A stretch of 64,000 bases of DNA from Bradyrhizobium septentrionale (lineage in GTDB: Bacteria > Pseudomonadota > Alphaproteobacteria > Rhizobiales > Xanthobacteraceae): contig NZ_CP088285.1 of assembly GCF_011516645.4 (NCBI RefSeq), positions 2,746,501 to 2,810,500 on the forward strand. Direction: 5' to 3'. Below, in pieces: positions 52,491 to 61,084 of this stretch (position 1 is its first letter; the number at the start of each line of letters is the position of its first letter). Under the pieces are notes generated by a model. The model searched no databases. It saw nothing but the letters and a program-made list of their open reading frames with translations, and was not told the origin of the DNA. The position numbers and the translations under genes were made by a program.

Positions 52491-53411
52491 ATGCGTGTTC
52501 TCGTGGTCGGCGCCGGTGCGATCGGCGGTTATTTCGGCGGCCGGATGCTTCAGGCCGGCCGCGACGTCACTTTTCTCGTCCGGCCCCGCCGCGCCTCCGA
52601 ACTCGCCTCGGCCGGACTCGTGATCAAGAGCCCGAACGGCGATGTCACGCTGAACAATCCGCCGAGCGTGCAGGCCGACAAGCTCTCGAACAAATTCGAC
52701 GTCGTGCTGCTGAGCTGCAAGGCGTTCGATCTCGAAGATGCGATCAAGTCGTTTGCGCCCGCCGTCGGCGACAAGACCGCGATCATCCCGCTGCTCAACG
52801 GCATGCTGCATCTCGATGCGCTCGACAAGACATTCGGCGCCCAGCATGTGCTCGGCGGGCTCTGCGCGATCGCGGCGACGCTGAACGAGAAGCGCGAGGT
52901 GGTGCAGCTGCAGCCGATGCAGTCGCTGGGTTTCGGCGAACGCGCCGGCGGCACGTCGGAGCGGGTGCGCGCAATCGCGGACACGTTCTCCTCGATCAAT
53001 GGTGCGGCCGCAAGCGACCACGTCATGCAGGACATGTGGGAGAAGTGGGTGTTCCTGGCCTCGCTCGCCGCCTCCACCAGCCTGATGCGGACCTCGGTCG
53101 GCAACATCCTGGCGGCGCCCGGCGGCCAGGATTTCCTGCTCGGCATCCTCGACGAATGCAGCGCGATCGCGGCCGACGCCGGCCATGGGCCTGGCGGCCC
53201 GTTCTTCCAGCGCACCCGTGGGCTTCTGACCGCCGAAGGATCGCCGATGACCGCATCGATGTTCCGCGACATCAAGGCGGGGCTGCCGGTCGAGGCCGAT
53301 CACGTGATCGGCGACCTGATCGTCCGCGCCGACGCCGCCAAGATCCCGGTGCCGAAGCTGCGCACCGCCTACACGCATCTCAAGGCGTATGAGAAGCAGC
53401 GGGGCGCGTAA
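52491..53411 (+). CDS. ketopantoate reductase family protein (PanE/ApbA)
   Basis: NADPH-dependent 2-dehydropantoate 2-reductase-like enzyme, 306 residues. The N-terminal MRVLVVGAGAIGGYFGGRML contains the GxGxxG Rossmann motif. LLSCKAFDLEDAIKSFAP (about 79-96) has the conserved lysine region, and IIPLLNGMLHLDALDKTFGA and the C-terminal SPMTASMFRDIKAGLPVEAD match the substrate-binding half. It may be the panE for pantothenate synthesis or one of several paralogues of unknown substrate; PanE/ApbA families are often multiple in rhizobia. A 109-base gap with an AGGACAAATTCCC leader precedes ATG 52491. Confidence 0.87.
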   Translation: MRVLVVGAGAIGGYFGGRMLQAGRDVTFLVRPRRASELASAGLVIKSPNGDVTLNNPPSVQADKLSNKFDVVLLSCKAFDLEDAIKSFAPAVGDKTAIIPLLNGMLHLDALDKTFGAQHVLGGLCAIAATLNEKREVVQLQPMQSLGFGERAGGTSERVRAIADTFSSINGAAASDHVMQDMWEKWVFLASLAASTSLMRTSVGNILAAPGGQDFLLGILDECSAIAADAGHGPGGPFFQRTRGLLTAEGSPMTASMFRDIKAGLPVEADHVIGDLIVRADAAKIPVPKLRTAYTHLKAYEKQRGA

Positions 53412-53439
53412 TACAGATCTCGATCCGGGCGACGCGCTG

Positions 53440-53575
53440 ACGTCTCCTTCCCCCTGAAAGGGGGAAGGTCGGGATGGGGGTCGGCCGCAGGCGATGCTTC
53501 GTGCGGAGAGAGCAGATCCCTACCCGCTTTGCTCTCACGAGCAAAGCGACCTCCCCTTTTCAAGGGGAGGTGGAG
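53440..53575. repeat. long inverted intergenic repeat, CTCCCCTTTTCAAGGGG type
   Basis: The left part has CTTCCCCCTGAAAGGGGGAAG (near 53448) and the right part CTCCCCTTTTCAAGGGGAGG (near 53551), both self-paired, with a second palindrome TTTGCTCTCACGAGCAAA between them. It lies in the convergent space between panE-like and cytochrome c genes. Approximate borders. Confidence 0.5.
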
Positions 53576-53621
53576 CAATTTCGCAAATCAAGCGCGTATT
53601 CGTGCGACCCGATTATGGTGC

Positions 53622-54200
53622 TTACAAATGCGCCAGATAATGCGCAAGCGCGGTGATCTCCTCGTCGCTCAGCGGATACGCCACGTCGGCCATCGCGGCC
53701 TGCGCCCCGCCGGAGCGGACGCCCGACTTGTAGTCGTGCAGCGCCTTGACGAGATATTCCTCGCGCTGGCCGGCGATGCGGGCGACCGCCTTGGTGCCGA
53801 CATAGGTGTCGGTGTGGCATGAGGCGCAGCGGCGGCCGGCCGCGGCCTGCTTGCCCTTTTCGGACAATTCCGGATTGTCGTCCTTGCTGCCCTTGAACGG
53901 CGTCAGCGAGGCGAAATAGGCGCCGAGATTGCGGATGTCCTCGTTGTTGAGCTGCTCGACGATCGGCTGCATCTGCTCGTTCTTGCGCGCGCCGGCGCGG
54001 AAGAACACCAGCTGCCATTGAATGAATTGGTCGAGCTGGCCGGCCAGCGAGGGAATGTTCTCGGTCTGCGAGATGCCGTTGTCGCCGTGACAGCCGGCAC
54101 AGATTTCGGCCTTCTCCTTGCCGGCGGCGACGTCGGCGGCCTGGGCGGACGACGCCAGCAGAATTGCCGCCAATAAAACTCCGAGTGAGGCACTACGCAT
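53622..54200 (-). CDS. diheme cytochrome c (cytochrome c553/c4-like)
   Basis: A 192-residue periplasmic electron carrier. From ATG 54200 the signal peptide is LGVLLAAILLASSAQA, followed by AADVAAGKEKAE. Heme 1 binds at CAGCH (Cys34, Cys37, His38) and heme 2 at CASCH (Cys125, Cys128, His129). The spacing and helical stretches match two class-I cytochrome c modules. The upstream open frame belongs to a repeat (54218-54310). It lies 184 bases downstream of a PQQ-type sugar dehydrogenase on the same strand, so it is the probable electron acceptor of that enzyme. Confidence 0.9.
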   Translation of the reverse strand: MRSASLGVLLAAILLASSAQAADVAAGKEKAEICAGCHGDNGISQTENIPSLAGQLDQFIQWQLVFFRAGARKNEQMQPIVEQLNNEDIRNLGAYFASLTPFKGSKDDNPELSEKGKQAAAGRRCASCHTDTYVGTKAVARIAGQREEYLVKALHDYKSGVRSGGAQAAMADVAYPLSDEEITALAHYLAHL

Positions 54201-54217
54201 TGCCAGTTTTCTCCGCG

Positions 54218-54310
54218 TGTCATTGCCGGGGCTAGATCCCGGCAACCCATCTGGCTTGAAGGGGGTTTCTTGGTTTGGATGGATGCCCGGATCAAGTCCG
54301 GGCATGACAA
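54218..54310. repeat. dispersed repeat, GTCATTGCCGGGCTTGACCC type, copy 2
   Basis: TGTCATTGCCGGGGCTAGAT and ATCAAGTCCGGGCATGACAA are the arms, with base changes relative to the copy at 42460-42549. It separates the sugar dehydrogenase from its cytochrome c gene without disturbing either. Confidence 0.6.
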
Positions 54311-54384
54311 GGTGGTTCCGTTATCCGATCGCAACAGAGGCTGCGGCCGCCGCATGGCCACCGCAGCCTCCTGACCTTCAACCG

Positions 54385-55662
54385 TTACTTCTTGCTGTAG
54401 CTGATGCGATAGATCGCACCGGCCCAGTCGTCGGCGACGAGGATGGAGCCATCCTTGTCGAGCAGGATATCGGCGGGACGGCCGAGATAGCCCTGGTCAC
54501 CCTGGATCCAGCCGTCGGCGAAGATTTCCTGCTTGGCGTTCTTGCCGTCGGGGCTCGCGGTGATCCGCACGATGCGGCCGCCCTGGTACTTATGCCGGTT
54601 CCAGGAGCCGTGCTCGGCGATCAGGATGCTGTTCTTGTACTCGGCCGGGAACTGGCTGCCGGTATAGAACTTCATGCCGAGCGGAGCCACATGCGCGCCA
54701 AGATTGTAGACCGGCGGGGTGAACTCCGAGCACTTGTGGCCCATCGCGAACTTGGTGTCGGGCAGGTTGCCCTGGTGGCAATAGGGATAGCCGAAGTGCT
54801 CGCCGATCTTCGAGATCATGTTGAGCTTGTCGCTCGGCAGATCGTCGCTGATCCAGTCGCGGGCGTTTTCGGTGAACCAGTACTTGCCGGTGCGCGGATC
54901 GACGTCGCCGCCGACCGAGTTACGCACGCCGAGCGCATAGATTTCCGCGTTGCCGGTCTTCGGATCGACGCGGCGGATCTGCGACACCGAGGTCGGAGGG
55001 ACGCCGATGTTGAAGGGCGGGCCGAACGGCAGGAAGAACCAGCCTTCCTTGTCGACGGCGATGTATTTCCAGCCATGCGCCGCGTAGGACGGCATGTCGT
55101 CATACACCACCTTGCCGCTGCCAAGCTTGTCGAGATTGGCCTCGGCGTTCTCATACTTGATCAGCTTGTCGACCGCGATGACGTAGAGCGAGCCATCCTG
55201 GAAGGCGAGGCCGGTCGGCATGTTGAGGCCCTTGAGGATGGTCTTGACCTCTTTCTTGCCGTTGTTGTCCTTGATCGCATAGACGTTGCCGAGGCCGAAC
55301 GAGCCGACGAAAAGCGTGCCCTTGTCGCCCCAGGCCATCTGGCGGGCGGCCAGCACGTTCGAGGCATAGACCTCGATCTTGAAGCCCGGCGGCAGCTTGA
55401 TCTTCTTCATCATCGCCGCGAGTTCGGCGTCGGAGGCGCCGGTCGGCGGACCGGACGGCGGGGCCAAGCCCTTCTGCGCTTCGGTCTCGTCGCCGAGGAA
55501 CCAGTCATCCGGCGGATGGGTCCAGAACTCCTTGGTGCCGGATTCGTACTTCTTCAGCGCACGGTTCTTGTCGGTTTGTTGCTGTGCACTGGCGAAGGTT
55601 GTCCCCGCCAGCAGCGCAATCGCCGCGAACGCAAGTATTGATCGATTGAAAGCGGACTTCAT
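54385..55662 (-). CDS. PQQ-dependent sugar (sorbosone-type) dehydrogenase
   Basis: Secreted six-bladed beta-propeller dehydrogenase of the soluble glucose/L-sorbosone dehydrogenase family, 425 residues. Signal peptide: SILAFAAIALLAGTTFASA. Propeller landmarks include PPGFKIEVYASNVLAARQMA, LKGLNMPTGLAFQDGSLYV, DWISDDLPSDKLNMI and SILIAEHGSWNRHKYQGGRI. The histidine/arginine pairs used for PQQ binding in this family are traceable (AAHGWKY, LGRPADI). The last blade ends DDWAGAIYRISYSKK. It acts in the periplasm and passes electrons to cytochrome c. Specific sugar not known. Co-oriented with the cytochrome c gene. Confidence 0.88.
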   Translation of the reverse strand: MKSAFNRSILAFAAIALLAGTTFASAQQQTDKNRALKKYESGTKEFWTHPPDDWFLGDETEAQKGLAPPSGPPTGASDAELAAMMKKIKLPPGFKIEVYASNVLAARQMAWGDKGTLFVGSFGLGNVYAIKDNNGKKEVKTILKGLNMPTGLAFQDGSLYVIAVDKLIKYENAEANLDKLGSGKVVYDDMPSYAAHGWKYIAVDKEGWFFLPFGPPFNIGVPPTSVSQIRRVDPKTGNAEIYALGVRNSVGGDVDPRTGKYWFTENARDWISDDLPSDKLNMISKIGEHFGYPYCHQGNLPDTKFAMGHKCSEFTPPVYNLGAHVAPLGMKFYTGSQFPAEYKNSILIAEHGSWNRHKYQGGRIVRITASPDGKNAKQEIFADGWIQGDQGYLGRPADILLDKDGSILVADDWAGAIYRISYSKK

Positions 55663-56014
55663 CGCGTCACTCCCCTACGCAAGCCGTTGCAGCTTGCCTG
55701 TTATTGATTTTGAACGCCCTGAGAGATGATGGTGGCGGTCTGTGAGGTAGGTCAGACCGCGAAATGGTAGCACATCCATCGACGCTGAAAAGCGCATGGA
55801 TCAGGGTGCACTGCGGTCAAAACAAATTGAGACGAAATTTTCCCGCGCCGGCTGCCGGAGAACAAGGCATTCCGCACTGCAGCGTAATATTTGAACGAAC
55901 CTAACGCTCGGGAGCGGCGATCGCGATCGCATCCGGAATCAAGAAGGCCGCCTCGAGGGGCGGCCTTCTTTCGTGCGCGTAGCCGTCAAGCTCAACGGAT
56001 CAGGGCAAAAGCCC
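55663..56014. other. intergenic region between dehydrogenase and calcium-binding protein
   Basis: 352 bases, no gene. It holds the promoter region of the dehydrogenase (reading left) and the terminator of the calcium-binding gene (55941-55970). No other recognisable element. Confidence 0.5.
55941..55970. terminator. strong hairpin terminator after the calcium-binding gene
   Basis: AAGAAGGCCGCC (55941-55952) pairs with GGCGGCCTTCTT (55959-55970) around a short loop; a T run lies on the plus side. It is symmetric and may stop transcription in both directions. 45 bases after the stop of the minus-strand RTX-like gene. Confidence 0.75.
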
Positions 56015-58906
56015 TCAGCTGAACTTGAACATGCTGGCGTCGAGCTGTCCCGGCGCGACACCGATCAGCCAAACCGCACTGCCTGCGGCGTCGGTGATGA
56101 TCGTGGTGTTGATCCCGGCAACGTAGGTCTCCGCGGCCTGAACATCGGCGAACGAATGCAGCGATGTACCCGCGAAGTTGACGAAGTCGTTCACTCCGCC
56201 GGTATTGAAGTCCTGGACGACCATGACCTCCTGGCTGGTGTCGCTGATGTTGAAGGTGTCGGCCCCACCGCCACCCCAGGCATAGTCAACGCCGCCGCCG
56301 CCGCTGATGTTGTCGGCCCCGGTGCCCATCAGGAACACGTCGACGCCGCTGCCGCCGGTCACCGTATCGCCGCCGTTGGAGCCGTAGACGTAGTTCTGGC
56401 CCGAACCGCCGTAGATGAGGTTACCGTCGGTCTCGCCCGACGAGATGAAGATATTCAGGCCCGAGCCGCCGTACATCGTGTCGACGCCGGTGCCGCCGTA
56501 GAAGTAGTTGGTGCTGTTCCCGCCATAGAGGAAGTCGGTGCCGTCTCCGCCAAACATCACATTGACGTCGCTTCCGCCGGTGCCTCCCGAGCCGATCAAG
56601 GTATCGGTGCCGGCACCGCCAAACAGATAGTTGAAGCCGGCACCGCCATACATCACGTCATTGCCGTCCTCGCCCAGCAGGACGTCGAGCCCGGTTCCGC
56701 CGATCAGGACGTCATTGCCGGCTCCGGCATAGATGTAGTCGTTGCCGTCGCCGGCATCGCCAAAGTCATCGCCGTTGCCGAGAACGAGGACGTCAGCTCC
56801 GGCACCTCCGTAGGCGGTATCGTTGCCGTCGTTGCCGTAGAGGGAATTGTTGCCGGCATTGCCCGTCAAAACATTGTTCAATGCGTTGCCGCTGCCGGTG
56901 AGATTACCGGATCCGTCCAGGATCAGATTCTCGACGTTTGCGGTCAGGCCATAGGTGATCGTGGTGTGAACGGTGTCGGTGCCTTCGCCGCTGTTTTCGG
57001 TTACCACATCGCCGGCATTGTCGACGTAATAGGTGTCGTTGCCGAGCCCGCCGACCATCGTGTCGGCGCCAATTCCGCCGTCCAGCGTGTTGTTGCCCGA
57101 GCCGCCAGTCATGAAATTTGCGAGCCCGTTGCCGGTGCCCGAAACATTGGCAGACGTCGAAATGAAGAGATTGTCGACGTTGGCAGCCAGCGTGTAGTTG
57201 AAGGTGCCGGTGACGACCGCGGTGTCGATGCCCTCTCCCGGATTCTCGGTGATGACGTCGAGGGCATTGTCGAGAATGTAGATGTCGTTGCCCAAACCGC
57301 CGACGAGCGAATCGACGCCGCCGATGCCGTCGAGCAGATTGTCGCCGCCGTCGCCGATAAGGGTATCGTTGAAGTTCGACCCTCTCAGTCCCTCGATCGA
57401 GGTGTAGGTGTCCCCGGCAGCCTCACCGGTGTTCGAGGCGGGAGTAGCCAGGCTGGCGAGCACGCCAGCGGTGGCGTTGACATATTCCGCAACGTCATTG
57501 CCGGCTCCGCCGTCCAGCACGTCGGCACCAGCACCGCCGCGCAGATTGTTGTCTCCGCCATCGCCCGTCAGGGTATCGTTGAACGCCGAGCCAATGATAC
57601 CTTCGATCGAAGTATAGCTATCGCCCGCGGCGTCGCCGGTGTTGACGCCCGGAGTTGCGAGACTTGCGACCACTCCCGTCGCAGCATTGCCGTAATCCGC
57701 GAAGTCAAAGCCTGCGCCACCGTCGAGCGAATCGGCGCCGGCCTGGCCGCGCAGGTTGTTGTTACCTCCATCGCCGATCAGTGTGTCGTTGAAGGCACCG
57801 CCCTGAATGCCTTCGATCGAGGTGAGTGTGTCGCCCAGGGCTTCGCCGGTATTCAGCGCGTTGTTTGCGAGATCGACCAGAACGCCGGTGGTCGCATTGC
57901 CATAATCGGCATAGTCGTAACCTGCGCCGCCGTCGAGCGAGTCCGCGCCGGTCCCGCCGCGCAGGAAATTGGTGTTGGCATCGCCGATCAGCGTATCGTT
58001 GAATGCGGTTCCTCTAATGGCTTCGATCGAGATGTAGACGTCGCCGGTGGCTTCTCCGGTATTCAGCGCCGAGTTGGCCAGGTCGGCGACGACGCCGGTT
58101 GTCGCGTTGAAATAGTCGGCATAGTCGAAGCCGGCACCGCCATCCAGCGTATCGGCACCGAGACCACCTTGCAGGAGGTTGATGTTGCCGTCACCGATCA
58201 GATGATCATTGAAGTCGCTGCCACGCAGTCCCTCGATGGAGATATAGGTGTCGCCGGCGGCTTCGCCCGTATTTTGGGACGAGTCTGCCAGGTCTGCCGT
58301 GATCCCAACGCCCGAGTCGGAATAGGACGCAAAGTCGAAGCCGCCGCCGCCGTTGAGCACGTCGGCGCCGGCGCCGCCACGCAACGTATTACCGTTAGCG
58401 TCACCGATCAGCGTGTCGTCGAACGCCGAGCCTCTGATCTTGGCGATGTTGACATATGTGTCGCCGGTGGCTTCCCCGGTGTTCTGGGTGGGATCGGCGA
58501 GGTCGACCGTAAGTCCGGCGCTTGCGTTGGCGTAGTCGGCGTAGTCGTTGGCTGAACCGCCGATGATCGAGTCGGCACCCAATCCGCCCTGCAGGAAAGA
58601 GGTGTTTCCGTTGCCAGTCAGCGTATCGTTGAAGTTGCTGCCGATCAGGCCTTCGATCGAGGTGTAGGTGTCCCCGGCCGCGAAACCCGTATTGACAGCC
58701 GGGTTCGCCAGACTTGCTACAACTGCGGTGCCCGAGTCGATGTAGGATGCGAAGTCTTGTCCAGTGCCGCCGTCCAGGGAGTCGGCGCCATCGCCGCCGA
58801 TGAGCGTATCATTGCCCTGAAGTCCCTGCAGCGTGTCATTGGTGTTCGAACCGTTAGGCGTGCCGGTAACCGTGTCGTTGCCCGATGTGCCCATAAATGT
58901 AGCCAT
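56015..58906 (-). CDS. RTX-like calcium-binding repeat protein
   Basis: A 963-residue acidic, glycine/asparagine-rich protein without signal peptide, so probably exported by a type I system through a C-terminal signal. Start MATFMGTSGNDTVTG; many GGxGxD nonapeptides (e.g. LIGGDGADSLDGGTGQD) coil round calcium. Seven near-identical 70-residue units fill residues 40-529, each ending in a pattern like NTGEAAGDTYTSIEGLRGS. Two longer beta units (with GLGNDIYILDNALDVITENP) follow at about 530-650, then RTX repeats to about 900 and a C-terminal domain with DTFNISDTSQEVMVVQDF. No adjacent secretion genes are visible in this window. Function unknown; adhesion, cell-surface structure or biofilm matrix are typical of such proteins. 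Confidence 0.88.
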   Translation of the reverse strand: MATFMGTSGNDTVTGTPNGSNTNDTLQGLQGNDTLIGGDGADSLDGGTGQDFASYIDSGTAVVASLANPAVNTGFAAGDTYTSIEGLIGSNFNDTLTGNGNTSFLQGGLGADSIIGGSANDYADYANASAGLTVDLADPTQNTGEATGDTYVNIAKIRGSAFDDTLIGDANGNTLRGGAGADVLNGGGGFDFASYSDSGVGITADLADSSQNTGEAAGDTYISIEGLRGSDFNDHLIGDGNINLLQGGLGADTLDGGAGFDYADYFNATTGVVADLANSALNTGEATGDVYISIEAIRGTAFNDTLIGDANTNFLRGGTGADSLDGGAGYDYADYGNATTGVLVDLANNALNTGEALGDTLTSIEGIQGGAFNDTLIGDGGNNNLRGQAGADSLDGGAGFDFADYGNAATGVVASLATPGVNTGDAAGDSYTSIEGIIGSAFNDTLTGDGGDNNLRGGAGADVLDGGAGNDVAEYVNATAGVLASLATPASNTGEAAGDTYTSIEGLRGSNFNDTLIGDGGDNLLDGIGGVDSLVGGLGNDIYILDNALDVITENPGEGIDTAVVTGTFNYTLAANVDNLFISTSANVSGTGNGLANFMTGGSGNNTLDGGIGADTMVGGLGNDTYYVDNAGDVVTENSGEGTDTVHTTITYGLTANVENLILDGSGNLTGSGNALNNVLTGNAGNNSLYGNDGNDTAYGGAGADVLVLGNGDDFGDAGDGNDYIYAGAGNDVLIGGTGLDVLLGEDGNDVMYGGAGFNYLFGGAGTDTLIGSGGTGGSDVNVMFGGDGTDFLYGGNSTNYFYGGTGVDTMYGGSGLNIFISSGETDGNLIYGGSGQNYVYGSNGGDTVTGGSGVDVFLMGTGADNISGGGGVDYAWGGGGADTFNISDTSQEVMVVQDFNTGGVNDFVNFAGTSLHSFADVQAAETYVAGINTTIITDAAGSAVWLIGVAPGQLDASMFKFS
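57320..58789 (-). repeat. seven tandem 210-base repeats within the calcium-binding gene
   Basis: Residues 40-529 consist of seven units of about 70 residues; the shared part of each reads NTG-x-A-x-GD-x-Y-x-SIEG or a close variant, and GADSLDGG at the unit start. The units are diverged enough to be distinguished. The DNA is tandemly repetitive in 210-base steps, and unequal recombination could change the number. Confidence 0.8.
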
Positions 58907-59361
58907 GGTAATCCCCTTCGCGTGATCAATTGTTGCTGTGCAATGCGAGTAGTCGGCGGACTTCAGAAATCAGCAGAAGAAATCGGAGTGCGAACCGGCG
59001 AGATCAGCCGAAACGAACCGCTCGAGAGCCAAAAAATGCAAAAGCCATGCAGCAGCGGAAAAGCTGCCGGGCTCAGTCAGTGCGTCGAGCTGATCAGGTC
59101 CAATCGGGGCCGTTCAGGCCGATTGGAGCGGCAAGGAAATTCGAAATGTCCCACCCCTTATGCAACGATTAGAAAAATAATAAAATAATCTGGAAGCAAT
59201 CTAAGCGACAGATTTTGGGCAAGTCAACAGCCGCTGTCGTTTCTAAAGATGTCAAAACTGTTCAAAACCAGTTTCGTCGCCGAACGCCACCTTGCGAACG
59301 AGACCAACAGCCGTTCTGCACCGCACGCGATATCCAAACGACGCCAACGCTCGCGACGGTT
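58907..59361. other. intergenic region between RTX-like gene and DUF2865 gene
   Basis: 455 bases, no convincing gene. It contains the upstream region of the calcium-binding gene. An AT-rich stretch TTAGAAAAATAATAAAATAA (59169-59188) is unusual for this GC-rich genome and may mark a promoter far from the start codon or a site where a nucleoid protein binds. GAAGGGGATTACC directly precedes the calcium-binding ATG. Confidence 0.5.
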
Positions 59362-60021
59362 CTATCGCGACGAAATCCGCGCCAGGCCGAGTGCCTGCGC
59401 TTTCGCTTTCGACAGCGGCCTGAACAGCACGCTGCGCTTCTGCCCGCTGGAGATCGCCGCGATCTTGAAGCCGTCATCGGCGGCGATGATGTCGCCGGTG
59501 CGAAGCGTCAAATCGTTCTCGATCGCAATCGGCGAGAGGCCGGCCGTTGCGCCGGTGCGGCATGAGCATTGCGGCACGATCTCGCGCTGAAATCGAAATG
59601 CGTTTGCGAGCGTCTTGTAGGTCTCGCCCTGCTCGGTCATGGCGCCGTCAATGTCGGAGCCGGAATACAGCTTCACCTCGGCGGCGGGACAGGCCGCCTC
59701 GCATGCCCCGGCATTGGCCGCCTCGCTCACGCGCGGCAGCGGGAAGAAGCGGCCGTCGCAGGTCCTGACGCAGAAGTTCTGCCGGCCGCCGCCTGATCGC
59801 GTCGTGATGTACACCCGCGGCCGCCGGCGTTCTTCGGCGGGCTCAAATTCCGGCGCGGCAGCAAAGCTGGGCGCCGCGGTATACGCCGAGTCGCTAGGCA
59901 ATTGCTGTGCTGAAACCGGCGACGATGCCCAATTGCCGACGAGCGCGACCAGCGCTGCCACGCTTGCGCGCGCCAGGCTGCGGTTGAAGACGGTATCTGG
60001 CGTCCGGCTGATCGACATCAT
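59362..60021 (-). CDS. DUF2865 secreted protein
   Basis: A 219-residue exported protein of the DUF2865 family, common in Bradyrhizobium and relatives; function unknown. The signal region is LARASVAALVALVGNWASSP ending near SAQQ. The conserved core starts QNFCVRTCDGRFFPLPR, continues with CEAACPAAEVKLYSGSDIDG and QGETYKTLANAFRFQ, and ends with PQCSCRTG; the cysteines probably form disulfides. The C-terminal 60 residues contain LRTGDIIAADDGFKIA. The start ATG is doubled (MM); either is possible. Upstream are a terminator and tRNA-Gly on the same strand. Confidence 0.8.
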   Translation of the reverse strand: MMSISRTPDTVFNRSLARASVAALVALVGNWASSPVSAQQLPSDSAYTAAPSFAAAPEFEPAEERRRPRVYITTRSGGGRQNFCVRTCDGRFFPLPRVSEAANAGACEAACPAAEVKLYSGSDIDGAMTEQGETYKTLANAFRFQREIVPQCSCRTGATAGLSPIAIENDLTLRTGDIIAADDGFKIAAISSGQKRSVLFRPLSKAKAQALGLARISSR

Positions 60022-60187
60022 GCACTTGCTTGCCGCATCGGAAGGCGAGCGGCAGCCATTTCAACGCCGACACAACCACAGATTTCTATCAGTTTTGAGA
60101 ATGCATCGTTTGACGGCTAATGAAGGGCCCGCCGGAGCGGCGCGATCGTCGGCGCAAAATCTCGCGCGCCGGCGCCGCCTGACAAGC

Positions 60188-60214
60188 AAAAAGCCCGCTT
60201 TGACGGGCGGGCTT
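60188..60214 (-). terminator. intrinsic terminator downstream of tRNA-Gly
   Basis: On the minus strand AAGCCCGC (from 60214) pairs with GCGGGCTT (to 60191) around an 8-base loop, followed by TTT. It is 33 bases past the tRNA-Gly 3' end and would end its transcript before the DUF2865 gene. Confidence 0.8.
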
Positions 60215-60246
60215 CATCAGGCGTCAGCTCGGTCAGCGAGAAAGTT

Positions 60247-60321
<75 letters not shown>

Positions 60322-60506
60322 ATCCGAACTGGCGGCGATCGCTCGCCGACAACGGCAGAGCTATGCCAAATGCCGTCTGTGAATGCAACACAAGAAGCGC
60401 AGTCCGGGCCTCACGAAATCGCACGGTTTCCTTAAAATTTGAGCTCGAATCGGCCGAAATCGGGCCAGCCCGATGATTTCTACCTGTGTCTCGACCGGAA
60501 CCGGCC

Positions 60507-60833
60507 TCACAGCCATCTCGTCCCGGAGCGATTCGAGCCAGGTCTCGAACCAGCCGGCCAGCGTCCGGGCCAGCTCGGCGCGGCGGTCGGCGTCGCAATC
60601 GAACACCGCCGACCAAAGGCGCGATCGCCGCCGACCACCGGGGTGACCCGCAGCGTCGCGCTGGGTCGGGAGACCGGCAAATTCGTAGGTCTGGAAGCGC
60701 CGGACTTGCCCTGCTCGATCTCGCTCACCCCCTCGCCGCGGACCCAGACCGGGTAATTGTTGAAATCGCGGATGATTTTCCAGACGTCGCCGGCCGGCTG
60801 CTCGAACACGGTGCTGTAATAGGCCTTTGCCAT
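60507..60833 (-). pseudogene. SRPBCC (Bet v1-like) protein, frameshifted
   Basis: The gene starts well: MAKAYYSTVFEQPAGDVWKI and RDFNNYPVWVRGEGVSEIEQ match the start of small SRPBCC/polyketide-cyclase-like proteins. After IEQGKSGA (near 60697) the frame changes: the next recognisable piece, QTYEFAGLP, is in another frame, then ATLRVTPVVGGDRAF is back in the first (60662-60615), then WSAVFDCDADRRAEL in the second (from 60615) until ESLRDEMA near 60511. About 30-40 residues of the usual middle are missing. At least three lesions lie in about 100 bases. Sequencing error is possible but does not explain the missing segment. Confidence 0.7.
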
Positions 60834-60951
60834 GGGCGCCCCCTGTTGCAGTGAAGGGTTCGGCCGGGCCGGAGCGCGAACCCACCCGATCTCCGATGGA
60901 ACAGGACGGACGCCAAGCGATTGAATTTTGCTGGCCGACCGCCATTTATGG

Positions 60952-61000
60952 GCATGATCTTCGGAAAACCGGTTCCCACTTTTCCGGGATCATGCTCTAG
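60952..61000 (-). repeat. dispersed repeat family B, reverse copy
   Basis: GCATGATCTTCGGAAAACCG, GTTCCCACTTTTCCGG and GATCATGCTCTAG; reverse complement of the copy at 27437-27487 with a few changes. Located between the SRPBCC pseudogene and cnoX. Confidence 0.72.
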
Positions 61001-61084
61001 CCTGACAGAACGGCTGAACGTGCCGTGCGGAGCGTGCTAGAACGCCCCCGGATTTCCGACCTCAGAAGACCAGGTGAGGACAAC

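Noticed and set aside
55973..58555. An 860-codon open frame on the plus strand opposite the calcium-binding gene
   Set aside because: It is the antisense of the repeat-rich RTX-like gene; the repetitive Gly/Asp/Asn codons leave the opposite strand open. Its translation is a repetitive Val/Ala/Gly mixture without domain, and it has no ribosome-binding site.
57320..58789. Possible CRISPR array
   Set aside because: The regular repeats are 210 bases long, inside a reading frame and without unique spacers; no cas genes are present.
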